This document shows positions 52,368 through 62,728 of a stretch of 64,000 nucleotides of DNA, in pieces (within the stretch, counting starts at the first letter, position 1; each line of letters starts with the position of its first letter). Origin of the DNA: Liolophura sinensis. Its lineage: Eukaryota; Mollusca; Polyplacophora; Chitonida; Chitonidae. The DNA lies in the NCBI RefSeq assembly GCF_032854445.1, contig NC_088303.1:17119501-17183500 (forward strand). Direction: 5' to 3'. A program made the translations under genes and the position numbers. The notes beneath the pieces were generated by a model. It was not told where the DNA came from. It worked only from the letters and a program-made list of their open reading frames with translations, and searched no databases.

Positions 52368-52740
52368 ATTTATCATATACCTTCTATTGACACTACTTTG
52401 GGGGGGTGGGGGCATAAAATCCAGATATTTCTTCAGACTACTTTGCTTAGTATAGTGTCTAGCAATGCACTGGCCGTCATGACACGTCAGGTAAGTATAG
52501 ATGGCTTTTCAAAACACAGATGCTAACTGAATGCAAGAACTGTAACGTTTATATAAACATCATCGCAAACCTGACAAGTGGCATTTTGAAATTGAGTATA
52601 GCAGCTGTAAAGCGCGCTAAAAAATATCAGGTCAACTACCAATTTCAGAAGAGAAGAAGTGATTTAATTACATGTGGATGACTGAAAGTTCTTTGAATTT
52701 GCTGAAGTCTGTGAGTTCTAGAAAGAGAGTGTCAACAAAG

Positions 52741-53270
52741 TTAGTGGGCAGCTGATTCGTGGCAGAAATTGAGGTGGAACGTGCAATTTGTGAAGGATGC
52801 ACCCTGGAAAATACCGGCAGTTGTACATGTTCTACTGGCATGGTTTACATTGTGTGTGAAATTCCGTGAAACAAACAGATCATTTTGTACTGTAGAAGAT
52901 GATGGGACAGCTGCATCAATTTCTTTGGATGTACTGGGTTGAGGAGGAAGAGTTACGCTCGTAGCGGAAGGCTGTGTGACTGGTGCATTTGAAATGATGT
53001 GGCTCATCTTTTCCTGGATACCATGAGAAGCAACAGCGTAATTATTTATACTTGCAACATTTTTTGTGGCCAGTGAGTTGCATAATAGCTCTTGGGAGCT
53101 ACGCCAGCATTCAGGAGGCGGTTACATGTTGTTTTGCGGGAACGGTGGTTTGTAAAACGGCCAGGCAAGTTCGATCGCGTTTTGCCATCGTTTTCATAAT
53201 TGATTTTAAGGTGTGCTGTCCCATTGGTTGTCATTTGTACCATACATTATTGCAAGCTTTTCTTTTGTAA
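52741..53270 (-). other. Unassigned broken open frame, possibly transposon-derived
   Basis: Minus-strand frames 53243-53046 (MVQMTTNGTAHLKINYENDG ... CNRLLNAGVAPKSYYATHWP) and 53007-52741 (a Ser/Thr/Pro-rich segment) lie next to each other and are separated by a stop. Basic N-terminal part, no domain recognised. Position next to the Harbinger remnant suggests mobile origin, but this is a guess. Confidence 0.3.
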
Positions 53271-53387
53271 TTGATGCCGAGGTAAATGGACTGTCGGCTG
53301 TTCACATTTTTGGTGTCCTGCTGTCCTTGTAGCCTGTGTACGCCTCTACGGGGCAGTCACATAGTTTGACATCGACAGCTATTAGCG

Positions 53388-53775
53388 TTGCGGAATGTCA
53401 TTGTACCCACACAATATCACCAAAGTACCGAGTCTGATACAGTTTGGGCGGAGTCACAACAAACCGAGACTGTGCCTGGCCCTTCACAACAAACTACCCT
53501 CAAGTTCATCAACCAACCCCCGAAAAATTGGACAAAGGCCGAGTCAAAGCCGCTTTTGGACACAAGGCTGTCAATGGAGTCACAGTTAATTGGTCAGATG
53601 TCACACAAAGTGGACAAAAATTAAGACTTGATCAAGGGGGCATTTGGGTTAATGTTGAATAGAGCATCAACAAATTCAAACAATTAAAACGTGAGTGGAG
53701 AAATTGTGTGGATATTTTATGTGGGTTTGAAAATTCTACTGAAGCTGTTTATTTTAATTGGGATTTCCGTAAGTA
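53388..53775 (+). pseudogene. Myb/SANT-like DNA-binding protein fragment of a Harbinger-type transposon
   Basis: Broken frames give NWTKAESKPLLDTRLSMESQ and, after shifts, NKFKQLKREWRNCVDILCGF with a following FNWDF. A Trp-anchored first helix and a later NKxKxLKREW helix are typical of the Myb/SANT-like accessory protein of PIF/Harbinger elements. Stops and frameshifts make it non-functional. It lies about 1.6 kb from, and converges on, the transposase fragment at 55371-55673. Confidence 0.6.
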
Positions 53776-53942
53776 ATTATTATATTATTTGTTTTTCCAG
53801 ATTGTGACAGTAACAATAATTTATTCTTTATTTGGCAGTGCTGGATGTGAGAAGAAAAGTCGACCAGTTGGTCATGATCATTCTTCCACCTTTTAATGGA
53901 CAATCATGTTACACATTTTCGAGTTACTGTGTATAGGTTTCG

Positions 53943-54178
53943 ATTGAGTGAGTGCATGCTTGGGGTTTAACGTCGTACTCAACAATGTTTCAGTCATGTG
54001 ACAACGAAGGAATCTTTAGGGTGTATGTGATGTGCCTCCTTGTTGCCGGACGGATTTCCGCCGCTCTTTTATATAGTGCTGCTTCAATGAGACGACTTAC
54101 CGAAGGCAAGTTAGCCGGCCCTCCCGAGCCATTATGATGATGCGGGTCAACCAGTCGTTGCACTATCCCCTTCATGTT
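53943..54178 (-). repeat. SINE-2, full copy, reverse orientation
   Basis: On the + strand: TGCTTGGGGTTTAACGTCGT, ACTCAACAATGTTTCAGTCA, then GGACGGATTTCCGCCGCTCT and CATTATGATGATGCGGGTCA. It matches 33061-33325 along its whole length. Confidence 0.85.
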
Positions 54179-55370
54179 TAGGTTTCGAAGGTTATTGGTT
54201 CAAGCATTTGTCTAAATGCTTGTTTCGGTAAAACCCAAGTGGTCATTACGTTACTTAATGTTCATGCTATGTTTTTCAGTGTACATGCTATCGTAACTTA
54301 CTCAAGCAACCAGATACTTGATTCAAGAAACAACTAGCACCCAATAAATTAAAATGGCTATGATATGCTATAATGTGTTTCATACATGCACTTTATGGCC
54401 TTTAACATGGTTGTTTAGAGGTGATATTTTCTGAAGAAAAAAAAAGGAAATTGGGTTGTTTCACTTTACATTATTAACATTTAAAGAACTGCTATTTTAA
54501 TGTTACCACAAGAAAAATATATAATTTCCAAATAAAACATTTTGACAAAATACGTGACTTCTTATGTTCAGTAAAGTTCATGTAAAGTTCAGAGGCTACA
54601 AAGCTGTTGTACAATTAAAATCGCCTTAAGCATGGGGACGTATCTCCAGATCATTGACTTGCAACTACTATGTCATTACATGCAATGGTTGTGTGCAAGG
54701 AGCCACTGGTATAAATGGAATGGAATCCTTCACAACCGACATTAAGCCGGTGTCGCCTAATTTTCGTTTTACCTTTCGGCAGGTGTAAATGTGAGATTTT
54801 AATATGCCCAGTAACACAGTAATGTCCAAAATTTCGTTGAAAATTCCATCACTTAAGGCTTTGTTTTCTTAGAGCATTATATATGTCCAGTGATCTCTGA
54901 CAAGTTGCAGAATGCAAAATCAAGATGTAGTCATGACTTAAAATCTTATTCAGCCTTAGGTGATTGAAATATGAAGAGACGTTAGGCGTGAAAACATAAT
55001 GGAGGGTAGGGAGAAAGAATGAGAAATCCACTGTCTACTTAAGTGGGACTACTGACATCCCTGCAAATGCTTGTGAAGTGAAATACGGGCGCAACAGTGC
55101 TAGAACTGACCAAAATACTACTCTCTGCACTCCATTTAATATTAACTCTTGGATAAGTAAAAAAAAAAAAATGACGATCTAGGGTAAAGGTGAATTTTTC
55201 GGTCAGGGTAAAACACTAATTCATCGGTGACATTTAATATTATATACAACCTGGGACAATTGTCTAAAAATTTGAAGAAAAGAATCTAATATATCAGGGA
55301 TCATCTCAAATTCTTGGAATACGGTATAGTCTGAATTAACTCACCAATCATGAATTTATTTGCCCATATA
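54179..55370. other. Spacer inside or beside the Harbinger remnant
   Basis: AT-rich, no coding signal. It may be decayed transposon interior. Confidence 0.4.
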
Positions 55371-55673
55371 TTAAGCTGTTGTGCCAAAGCATTTGAAATT
55401 GGGGGAGTCTCTGATTTGTAGGCGATCATCTACAACCATGTGTAACTGAACAGATGGATAACCTTTTCTGTTTATGTAGCTCTGGTCATTGTTTGACGTG
55501 AAAGATAGCCGAATGTGGGTACCGTCACTGAAGCCAATGCAATCTGGTACATGGCACATTTCTTCAACAGCAGTAGATATAACATCTTGTTCTTGTTGGT
55601 CAGGCCATGCTATCAAATTATGCCTTAAAGCGCTAAGTACAGCTGAAACCCTTCGTACACACCACCAGTCCAA
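55371..55673 (-). pseudogene. PIF/Harbinger (HARBI1-like) DDE transposase fragment
   Basis: 100 codons: CHVPDCIGFSDGTHIRLSF contains the first catalytic Asp in the conserved (I/C)xDGTHI context, and QSYINRKGYPSVQLHMVVDD is the second family signature (YxNRKGxxSxxxQ). The frame then stops, so the remaining DDE residues are missing. A truncated, inactive remnant. Confidence 0.75.
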
Positions 55674-56157
55674 ATAACCGAGACACTTTGAGCATACTGT
55701 CCTGGTTGCTTATATACCACAGATACACTTCATTTAAGTATATAAAACCAGTAAACGAAGTAACTACATCTACTTGAGCAACGAGACAATTCATGGCCCT
55801 CAATTGTTCAAGTGGAGTTTGACACTGAACAACAATTCAATAAATAAAGAAATTTATGGCAGTTTTCCATCCTGTAACAAGTAAGAATGGCAGGTGTGTA
55901 GTCACAAACTGCGACGCACGCTCATTTCAAAAATCACCTCATGATCATGAACACTACCATGCCCAACAACAAGGAAACAACGACGCCACATTTAAAGCTG
56001 CCCGCATATTGCGGCGAAAAAAAATATTGGACAGTCGCCAGCTCAGAGCCGCAGACCCGTTGAAATCGCTGGAGACAACATGGTAGCCCATGCATAAAAC
56101 ATTTAACATTTACTACAGCAATGGGTTCCCTCAAAGTAATCTTTAAAATGGCTTCGA
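55674..56157. other. Spacer upstream of the transposase fragment
   Basis: Open frames on both strands at 55856-56134 overlap and lack recognisable motifs. Confidence 0.4.
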
Positions 56158-56340
56158 TTTATTTATTTATTTATTTGACTGGTGTTTTACGCCGTACTCA
56201 AGAATATTTCACTTATGCGGCCAGCATTATGGTGGGTGGAAACCGGGCACAGCCCGAGGGAAGCCCACGACCATCCGCAGGTTGCTGGCAGACCTTCCCA
56301 CTTACGGCCGGAGAGGAAGCCAGCATGAGCTGGACTTGAA
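56158..56340 (-). repeat. SINE-1, 5'-truncated copy with target-site duplication
   Basis: Begins (TTTA)n then CTGGTGTTTTACGCCGTACT and ends abruptly at GAGCTGGACTTG, inside the B-box region, so the tRNA head is missing. Perfect 13-bp flanks AAAATGGCTTCGA at 56145-56157 and 56341-56353 show that it inserted in this truncated form, as in incomplete reverse transcription. Confidence 0.92.
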
Positions 56341-56353
56341 AAAATGGCTTCGA

Positions 56354-56937
56354 AAGATTGCCGTCAAGTCGGTAGGTTGACGCAACAGACGGCTTTCACG
56401 TAAAGTATGCAAAATTGCCATACACGGATCCTAATGCGTTCAAATCGTAACATCGAATAACAAGATGGGTTTTATCTTTGTGGTTGGGTGCTAAAGATGT
56501 CACAAGCCTTCATCGTGAACTAGGTGTAAGGAAGCTTATTTCATCTTGGAAATACAGCTTCTGTATATGCATCATCGTACGTTATATAAAACAAAGCTCC
56601 GAAATCCATCCTTTAAAGACAAGCATATCTATGAGAAATGTGCCAATGAAGCGATGAACAGGCGTATCACATCTAAGCAGGAAAATATTTCAGGTTATTT
56701 AATTCCATTTTTAAAGCTGTTTTAAGAAACCTTAAATGTTGCCTTTTAGTTTTAGACCAGTGATCTAGACTACCATTTGCAGACAGTGCGGTAACTGATA
56801 CATTCTTTCCTTTCCTCCGCTAAATTTGTATAAATGAATCAGAGAGAATGAAGTGAGCAGGTGTCATTACAGAACTAAGTTGGTATGAAACATAGCTTTC
56901 ATGTTATGTTTTATACGTTTTCATCAAATACAGCAGT
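56354..56937. other. Intergenic, no gene recognised
   Basis: No supportable feature. Confidence 0.5.
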
Positions 56938-57030
56938 ACATGGGAAGGTCTGCCAGCAACCTGCGGATGGTCGTGGGTTTCCCTTGGGCTCTGCCCGCTT
57001 TCCTCCCACCATAATGTTGGCCGCCAGCAG
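56938..57030 (+). repeat. SINE-1 internal fragment
   Basis: GGTCTGCCAGCAACCTGCGG followed by ATGGTCGTGGGTTTCCCTTG to CATAATGTTGGCCGCC; both ends missing. Confidence 0.85.
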
Positions 57031-57949
57031 TTCCCTTTATCAAGTGGATTTTTTTTTAATTCTGCAGAGCAACATGCTTATTTCACAATTATTTCTTTAT
57101 ACCTGCATACAGAAATGCTGAAAGCGATGAGAATTAAACTAGCATTGCACTTTCACTTCCCTTCACATACCTAAAGGTAGGCTTTATGTAGTCCACTTCC
57201 GGTGTTCTCTTCACGTACATAGGAGCTCTGTCATATTGATGAAAAATTCTGAAGAACACTATTAAAGACCAATCCAAATCAAACCACTGATGCATTTATA
57301 AATCGCTTGGAGGTTAAATACAGAATTGCGTAAAATGCACTTTCCTGTTAGTTTTACTCTATTTCACAGTCCAGAAATGGAGAAGGTTTAAGCTGTGCGT
57401 GAACTATTACCCTATAGATATAATGGATACCCTATACCAGTCACATGTCCTATGCTGGACAAGGTATTTTGTATTCTCCACGGTTCACTAAAAAGTCATC
57501 TGTTAATTGTAACAGCAAATCTGTTGTCTAAGTGATGCTAGAGTGTATTCTGTTATTGCAGTCACGTGTACATGCCCCAATCACATGCTTGCGTACAGAT
57601 ATTGCACAAGCTGATGATCCAAGGTTTTTTTTCCAATCAGAAGATACTGGGAATGTAACGTCAACACATAAAGCATGACATGTCTACAACACATCTGAAA
57701 TACACAGATCAACTAACAGCCATATGCTGACAATCCACTGTCAATCATCTACCAAGCTTAAGCCAAACATCAGAATCTGCTTAAGTTCTCTGTCCCTAAA
57801 CATTAGTCATTTAGTGTATCCCACATTTCTGTGCAAAGCGTACAGTGCATGACATCGATTAAACCAGTTAAACGAATTCATTATAATTCCGAATTTCAGA
57901 TGGAAGGACCCAAAGCCGGAATGGTAACCTTATACAGCTTGAAACATTT

Positions 57950-58115
57950 TATTTTGATTGGTGTTTTACGCCCCAGACAAGAATATTTCACTTATACGAC
58001 GGCGACCAGGAATATGGTGGGAGGAAACCGGTCAGAACCCGGGGGAAACCCACGACCATCCGCAGGTGGGTGACAAACGTTCCAGCGTACGGCAGGAGAG
58101 GAAGCCAGCAGAGTT
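57950..58115 (-). repeat. SINE-1, 3' part
   Basis: TTTGATTGGTGTTTTACGCC through CCCACGACCATCCGCAGGTG to GGAGAGGAAGCCAGCA; the tRNA head is missing. Confidence 0.85.
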
Positions 58116-59744
58116 TTAAAGAATGTGTCTGGTCAGTGATAATTATTTAAGGCTACGTACTTCTCTTTCGATTTTTCAAATCTAAAAACACCATATGGCT
58201 GGCTAACTTCCAGCAGAAATCATTAGGTCACGAAAGACCGAGGCTCAACACCATTGAACAAGTGCCAATGAAGATTTCAAAATTCCTCTGCATTTGTGGC
58301 ATTAAGCAGTTCGTACAGGTATACGAAAATGAAATTCAAGGAGTTTTTTTAGGAGTTTTTGTCATTTTCAAGGCTAGTTTAAACATACCATGGTGCAAAT
58401 TATAGTCTATAGTTTAAGTCTGAATTATAGATGCTTTAATTTGCATGCATGTATACTGAATAGTACGCTTGCTTTTGCACGAAATATCTGCCCTTTACCT
58501 CAGTAATGCGACACATTCTTTGACCCGGCCTTGGCTCGGTAAAAAAAATGAACGCCATACATCATTATGCAGGGTTTCCTCTGGGTCAGTATTTTTTTCA
58601 GCCAGTCACTTTAGTCACTCATCAGATTTTGTAGTAAATACTGTTTTTCTTTAGCCATACTTCCTTAGCCACGACTCTTGAAGGTCGTAATTCCTTCTGT
58701 AATTCGTTTTTATCTGCCTTGGTGTAGCTGCTAGAATCAGTTTGGTCTCTTCCACGTATATCTGGAGTTTATCAAACGTTACATCTAGAACAATTGCCCT
58801 CAAAATAATGTACCAATGCTTGGCAGCGTGTATGTGTTTTTTGAAAAAAAAATGAATCCTTTTTTCAACCTATTTGTAGGATCCTAGTAAGATGCAATTT
58901 CCTCTATCAGAAAAATTTGTTACGAAATTAGTTTGTAAATTCAGTTTATTTAAATGCAACATTATGATCAGTACATTGGAGTAACACAGTCTGACAGGAG
59001 AAAGCCAGACGGCGTACACATTTATGTAACTGCACATATTCTGAAACTATTAAATTTACTTCGGATCCAAAAAATAAATAATTTATTAAGTGAAAAGGTT
59101 TAAATTTTTCATGGGAGGTAACTTCATGTACAGGTGTAACTCTACCTTGATTTATTTCCTTTGATAATTCTTTTATTTTATTTTTTTTTTTATTTTTTTT
59201 TTACAATTGGCGATGAAAGGCATCCCAAAATGTCATGATTGCGATTCGTTATTTAACAAAACTGATTTCAAGCGTTATTTAATAAAAGTAAACTTGCAAC
59301 AGTGCTGAACCCTTTTTTTTTCTTAAGTAAATAAATTTGTCGCCAAAAACATTCGCATTTTTTTCAAATGTTATCGCCATTTCAAAAAATGGTTCTAAAT
59401 TTGCGACAATGGCTAGTGCGAGCGGAAGCCCTGATTATGGGAGAATTATCAGCGAGTTCCCTATATACAGACTCGGCGGTCAGCAGACAATATTTAAGTT
59501 CGGGACAAACTAAGATTTTCAAGGAGTTTCCAGGAGTATTTGTCTTTTTTAAGGACTTTCAATTACTTGCAAATGAAATTGTATTTTTCAAGCACTTTCA
59601 ATGAGTTTCAAGGACTGTGTGCACTCTGTACTATCAACTATATTAAGTAAATTATCATACACAAAGACGATTGTTTTGAAACTTCTACTCGGTACATCCC
59701 ACTTACACAAATTCTACTAAACTGAGACAATCTCTTCTCAGGTG
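58116..59744. other. Intergenic with AT-rich and T-rich tracts
   Basis: No gene recognised. Related CAAGGAGTTT/CAAGGACTTTCAA-like words recur around 58330-58380 and 59515-59620, possibly an old repeat. Confidence 0.45.
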
Positions 59745-59875
59745 ACCTAGGTGAATTAAAGGCTGAAGCGTCAAGAAGACACAATATATGTGCACACACA
59801 CCTAATGAATCTTAGTCGTCACATGACCGAAAAAATTGTTCAGTGCAACGTTAAACGCCAAGCATTCATTCTTCT
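59745..59875 (+). repeat. SINE-2 3' part
   Basis: CACACACCTAATGAATCTTA, CACATGACCGAAAAAATTGT and TCAGTGCAACGTTAAACGCC match the SINE-2 3' half. Confidence 0.8.
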
Positions 59876-59988
59876 AAACAGAACAATTTCGTCAAACGAC
59901 ATTTCTCAGCTGTTCTTTAACATTTATATTTCATTCAGCCTGAACAAGTATTTTCTTTGAACTAACAACACAATCTGGTTCGCTGATA

Positions 59989-62142
59989 TTAGTCAAAGTC
60001 TCCCTCCACAGAGAAACAGGCAAATCTGTTCTGTAAGTCACACGCAGCTTCAAACCTCACCTTTCCGCTTTTGTGAAGATCACCATAAACATCTGCATTC
60101 ATAGGAGTATCTTCAGTAGTCCTTGGGCTCTCTTTAGATTTCCTTCCCTTCGACCCTTTTCTCGGTTTGGCACTCCTTGGCTTCTGTACAGGCACTTCAT
60201 CAGGACTCAAGTTCCTCAGAACCAGATCCTCCAATCTCTGAAAGCACTGATGAAGTGGTGATCCTCTCACCAGCACTTCTGACAGGAAGAGATCAGGTAA
60301 CGGTCGAGTCTCAAGGTTCCTGCACAAGTTGTACAAAAATGACCCATTGAAGAAGTTTTCTGGGTTAGCGTCCTGAATAGGGTGTCCTAAGAGCTTATTC
60401 AAGTACTTAATCATCAACAAGCAGGCTTGGAATTGAGCAAACCCATTAATTACCTCTGGGTTTATAACGCTTTTATGATTATGAACTGGTTGGACCGCGA
60501 ATTTATCCAGATTTGTTTTTAGCCCTTGTAACTGTGCATCCGTACTTGATATGAACGAGGACTCCAAGTCTAACTCATAATCCTTGCCAGATGACTTATC
60601 GACACGTGTAAATGTAGTTTTGTTGATGTTCCGTTTGACGAACAGATAAATCAAACAAACCAAAAGGGACTTCACATGCGAGTCAGTTATCTTCGGGTCT
60701 GATTCTCTCACCCAGAATATAACACAGACAATGTGCAAGGTCAAAGTTGGGCACAGAGGTGAGAGAGAGCGCTCGTCCAGCGCAAGGCTTTCAACGAAAA
60801 GTTTTTTACGGACAGCCATATCCATACGGGGTAGTTCAGTCAGTCCTGGTAACACCCCAAAATCTGGCAGCGTTAGGCAAGGATTAAGAAATGACTTCCT
60901 ACAGTTTTTGATATCACGACTATACTCTTCCACCATCACACTTCTTTTGCTCTCAGCTGCCCTGGAATTTGTTTCACTTAGATCATCTTTGAGCAATATA
61001 CCATACAGAACCTTGCGAACTTTGTCTGAACATGCCCAAGCTGAAGGACTGGGGGTATGTTCTACCTGACATTGGAGGAAGATACTGTGGAGTGTGATGA
61101 TATTCATCATGAACACCGGCAGCTCTGCCCGACGTACCTTGGACACCAGCCACTCAGGGAGCTCAGTGCCGTTATAACCTTTCAGATACGTGGGAGCGTG
61201 AAAATCCTGCCGCTTTTCAAAGAATTCTGGAAGGTCGAAATCAGATTTCATATATCTGTAACTCTTCATCAGTTCTCTCATCTTTACCTGTTGGCTAACA
61301 TTCAAGAATTTTACGATTTCCTCTTCAGCACTTTCTGGGTTGTCAAGAGACGCCAACCAGTGGAATAGTTTTATTAGCTTATGATATCTTTGGTTTTGTG
61401 GTCTTTTCCTAAGGTCTTTGGCATATTAAGCTTTGCAAGAAATCTCTCAAAGGCATCTCCTTCAAAGAAATCATTCCCTAGGACAGTTGCTACTAGGGGC
61501 AAATTATTTTTCGTCAAGCCTTCAAAGCTCTTAACAAAGCTGTCCACGTGGTAAAATTGACATGGCAGGTAGGAGTATTTCTTGTCTGAGCTCTTGGTGG
61601 CTTCAAATGCCAGATAATCCATGGGAATGTAACCACCGGTGAGATCAAATATGTAAAAGTCGCTGTCACAAGATAAGACTGGACAGTTATACTCATTGGC
61701 CAGGAGAACGATCTGGTCGTCTGCTTCCTGGTCGCATGTCATGTGTGGAATTTGTAGTTCATTCAACACAAAAATGAACGTGTCGTATGCCAGCAAGGGG
61801 AGAATCTTCCCACGACCACCTTTGGCTACAGAGGCTGAACACAAAATCTTCTTCCTTGCTCTGTCTACAACAGTTCCTAGCTTCTTGTCATCACGGCTGT
61901 ATGCACCATCAAACACCACATACGGCTGTACATTACAGGCTAAGAAAGTCTGAAATACCTGACGAGTTCTTATGGCAAAGACGTTGTAGTCGCCTCCGTA
62001 TGTGGCTGTCACGTTATGATTGAAGTAGATGAAGTGATAGAGGTTGCTCCCATCTATGATCAGCTTTGTGTCATAGAGTTCATGGTCCAACAGCAGATCT
62101 GCATGATCGTCTATAAAACTGGTTAGGCCATGAACCTCCCAT
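59989..62142 (-). CDS. Protein asteroid homolog (ASTE1-like) nuclease, paralog B, with two frameshifts
   Basis: Two long frames (62090-61374 and 61356-59989) together cover one intronless asteroid protein of roughly 715 residues. N-terminal region: KLIIDGSNLYHF, YVVFDGAYS, CDQEADDQIVLL and LSCDSDFYIFD retain the XPG/FEN acidic residues. The C-terminal half has APTYLKGYNGTELPEWLVSK and FFNGSFLYNLCRNL, then a Lys/Arg-rich tail (KPRSAKPRKGSKGRKSKES) that gene A's annotated frame lacks. Frame break 1: the ATG at 62142-62140 is followed by a G run one base too long to stay in frame with the expected HGLTSF motif. Frame break 2: near a run of four T (61394-61397), the frame shifts between MPKTLGKD and HKLIKLFHWLAS. 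Both lie at homopolymers, so assembly error is possible; otherwise it is a young pseudogene. Expressed copies could start at the internal Met 62090, but would lack the N-terminal glycine. Confidence 0.85.
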
Positions 62143-62396
62143 GTTTAAACAATAGGTCACATAGTTTACTCAATGCTCATCAGGTCTAGTTTGAACTCTT
62201 CTGGGTCTGACAGACTGTCATGGCCTGGCGATCATCTACCCGAAATTATGTAATCCAAAGTGACATGATCATAATAATCTCACAGGTAGAGAGTCTGTGG
62301 AAACTTCAGTTAATATCTTGGCCTTGAAAAGCCTTTAGGGACTGTACAATACTGCAGCAGAGCAAGCTGAAATTAAACAGAATATACATACATACA
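62143..62396. other. 5' flank of ASTE1-like gene B
   Basis: Expected promoter and leader on the minus strand; no recognisable elements. Confidence 0.4.
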
Positions 62397-62427
62397 CATG
62401 TATATATATATATATATATATTATATA
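62397..62427. repeat. (TA)n microsatellite
   Basis: About 12 TA units after a CATACATACACATG stretch. Confidence 0.9.
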
Positions 62428-62544
62428 ATGCAATTTTACATTTTCTCAGATTTTGAGAATAAGTTCACAAATGCAGAGTAACTGACTGATTTCCACAGCC
62501 TTCTACTACATCCAGATTGGTTTTAAATATCTACATTCAAACTT

Positions 62545-62728
62545 CAGGGGCAGATTCCACAAAGACATTTCTGACTTCAGCCAAAATTTGAAATCTTGAT
62601 ATAATTGTCTTAAGATAATACTGATCAGATTGTTAAAACTTTAATTTACAAAAAATCATAAATAAGCTCTAAAATCATATTCAAAATTTTGTCCTAAGTC
62701 AAAACTGGCATTGTGGAATCGGCCCCTG
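62545..62728. mobile_element. 184-bp foldback/MITE-like element
   Basis: Left end CAGGGGCAGATTCCACAAAG and right end (reverse complement) CAGGGGCCGATTCCACAATG match at 18 of 20 positions. The interior is AT-rich and non-coding. Confidence 0.8.
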
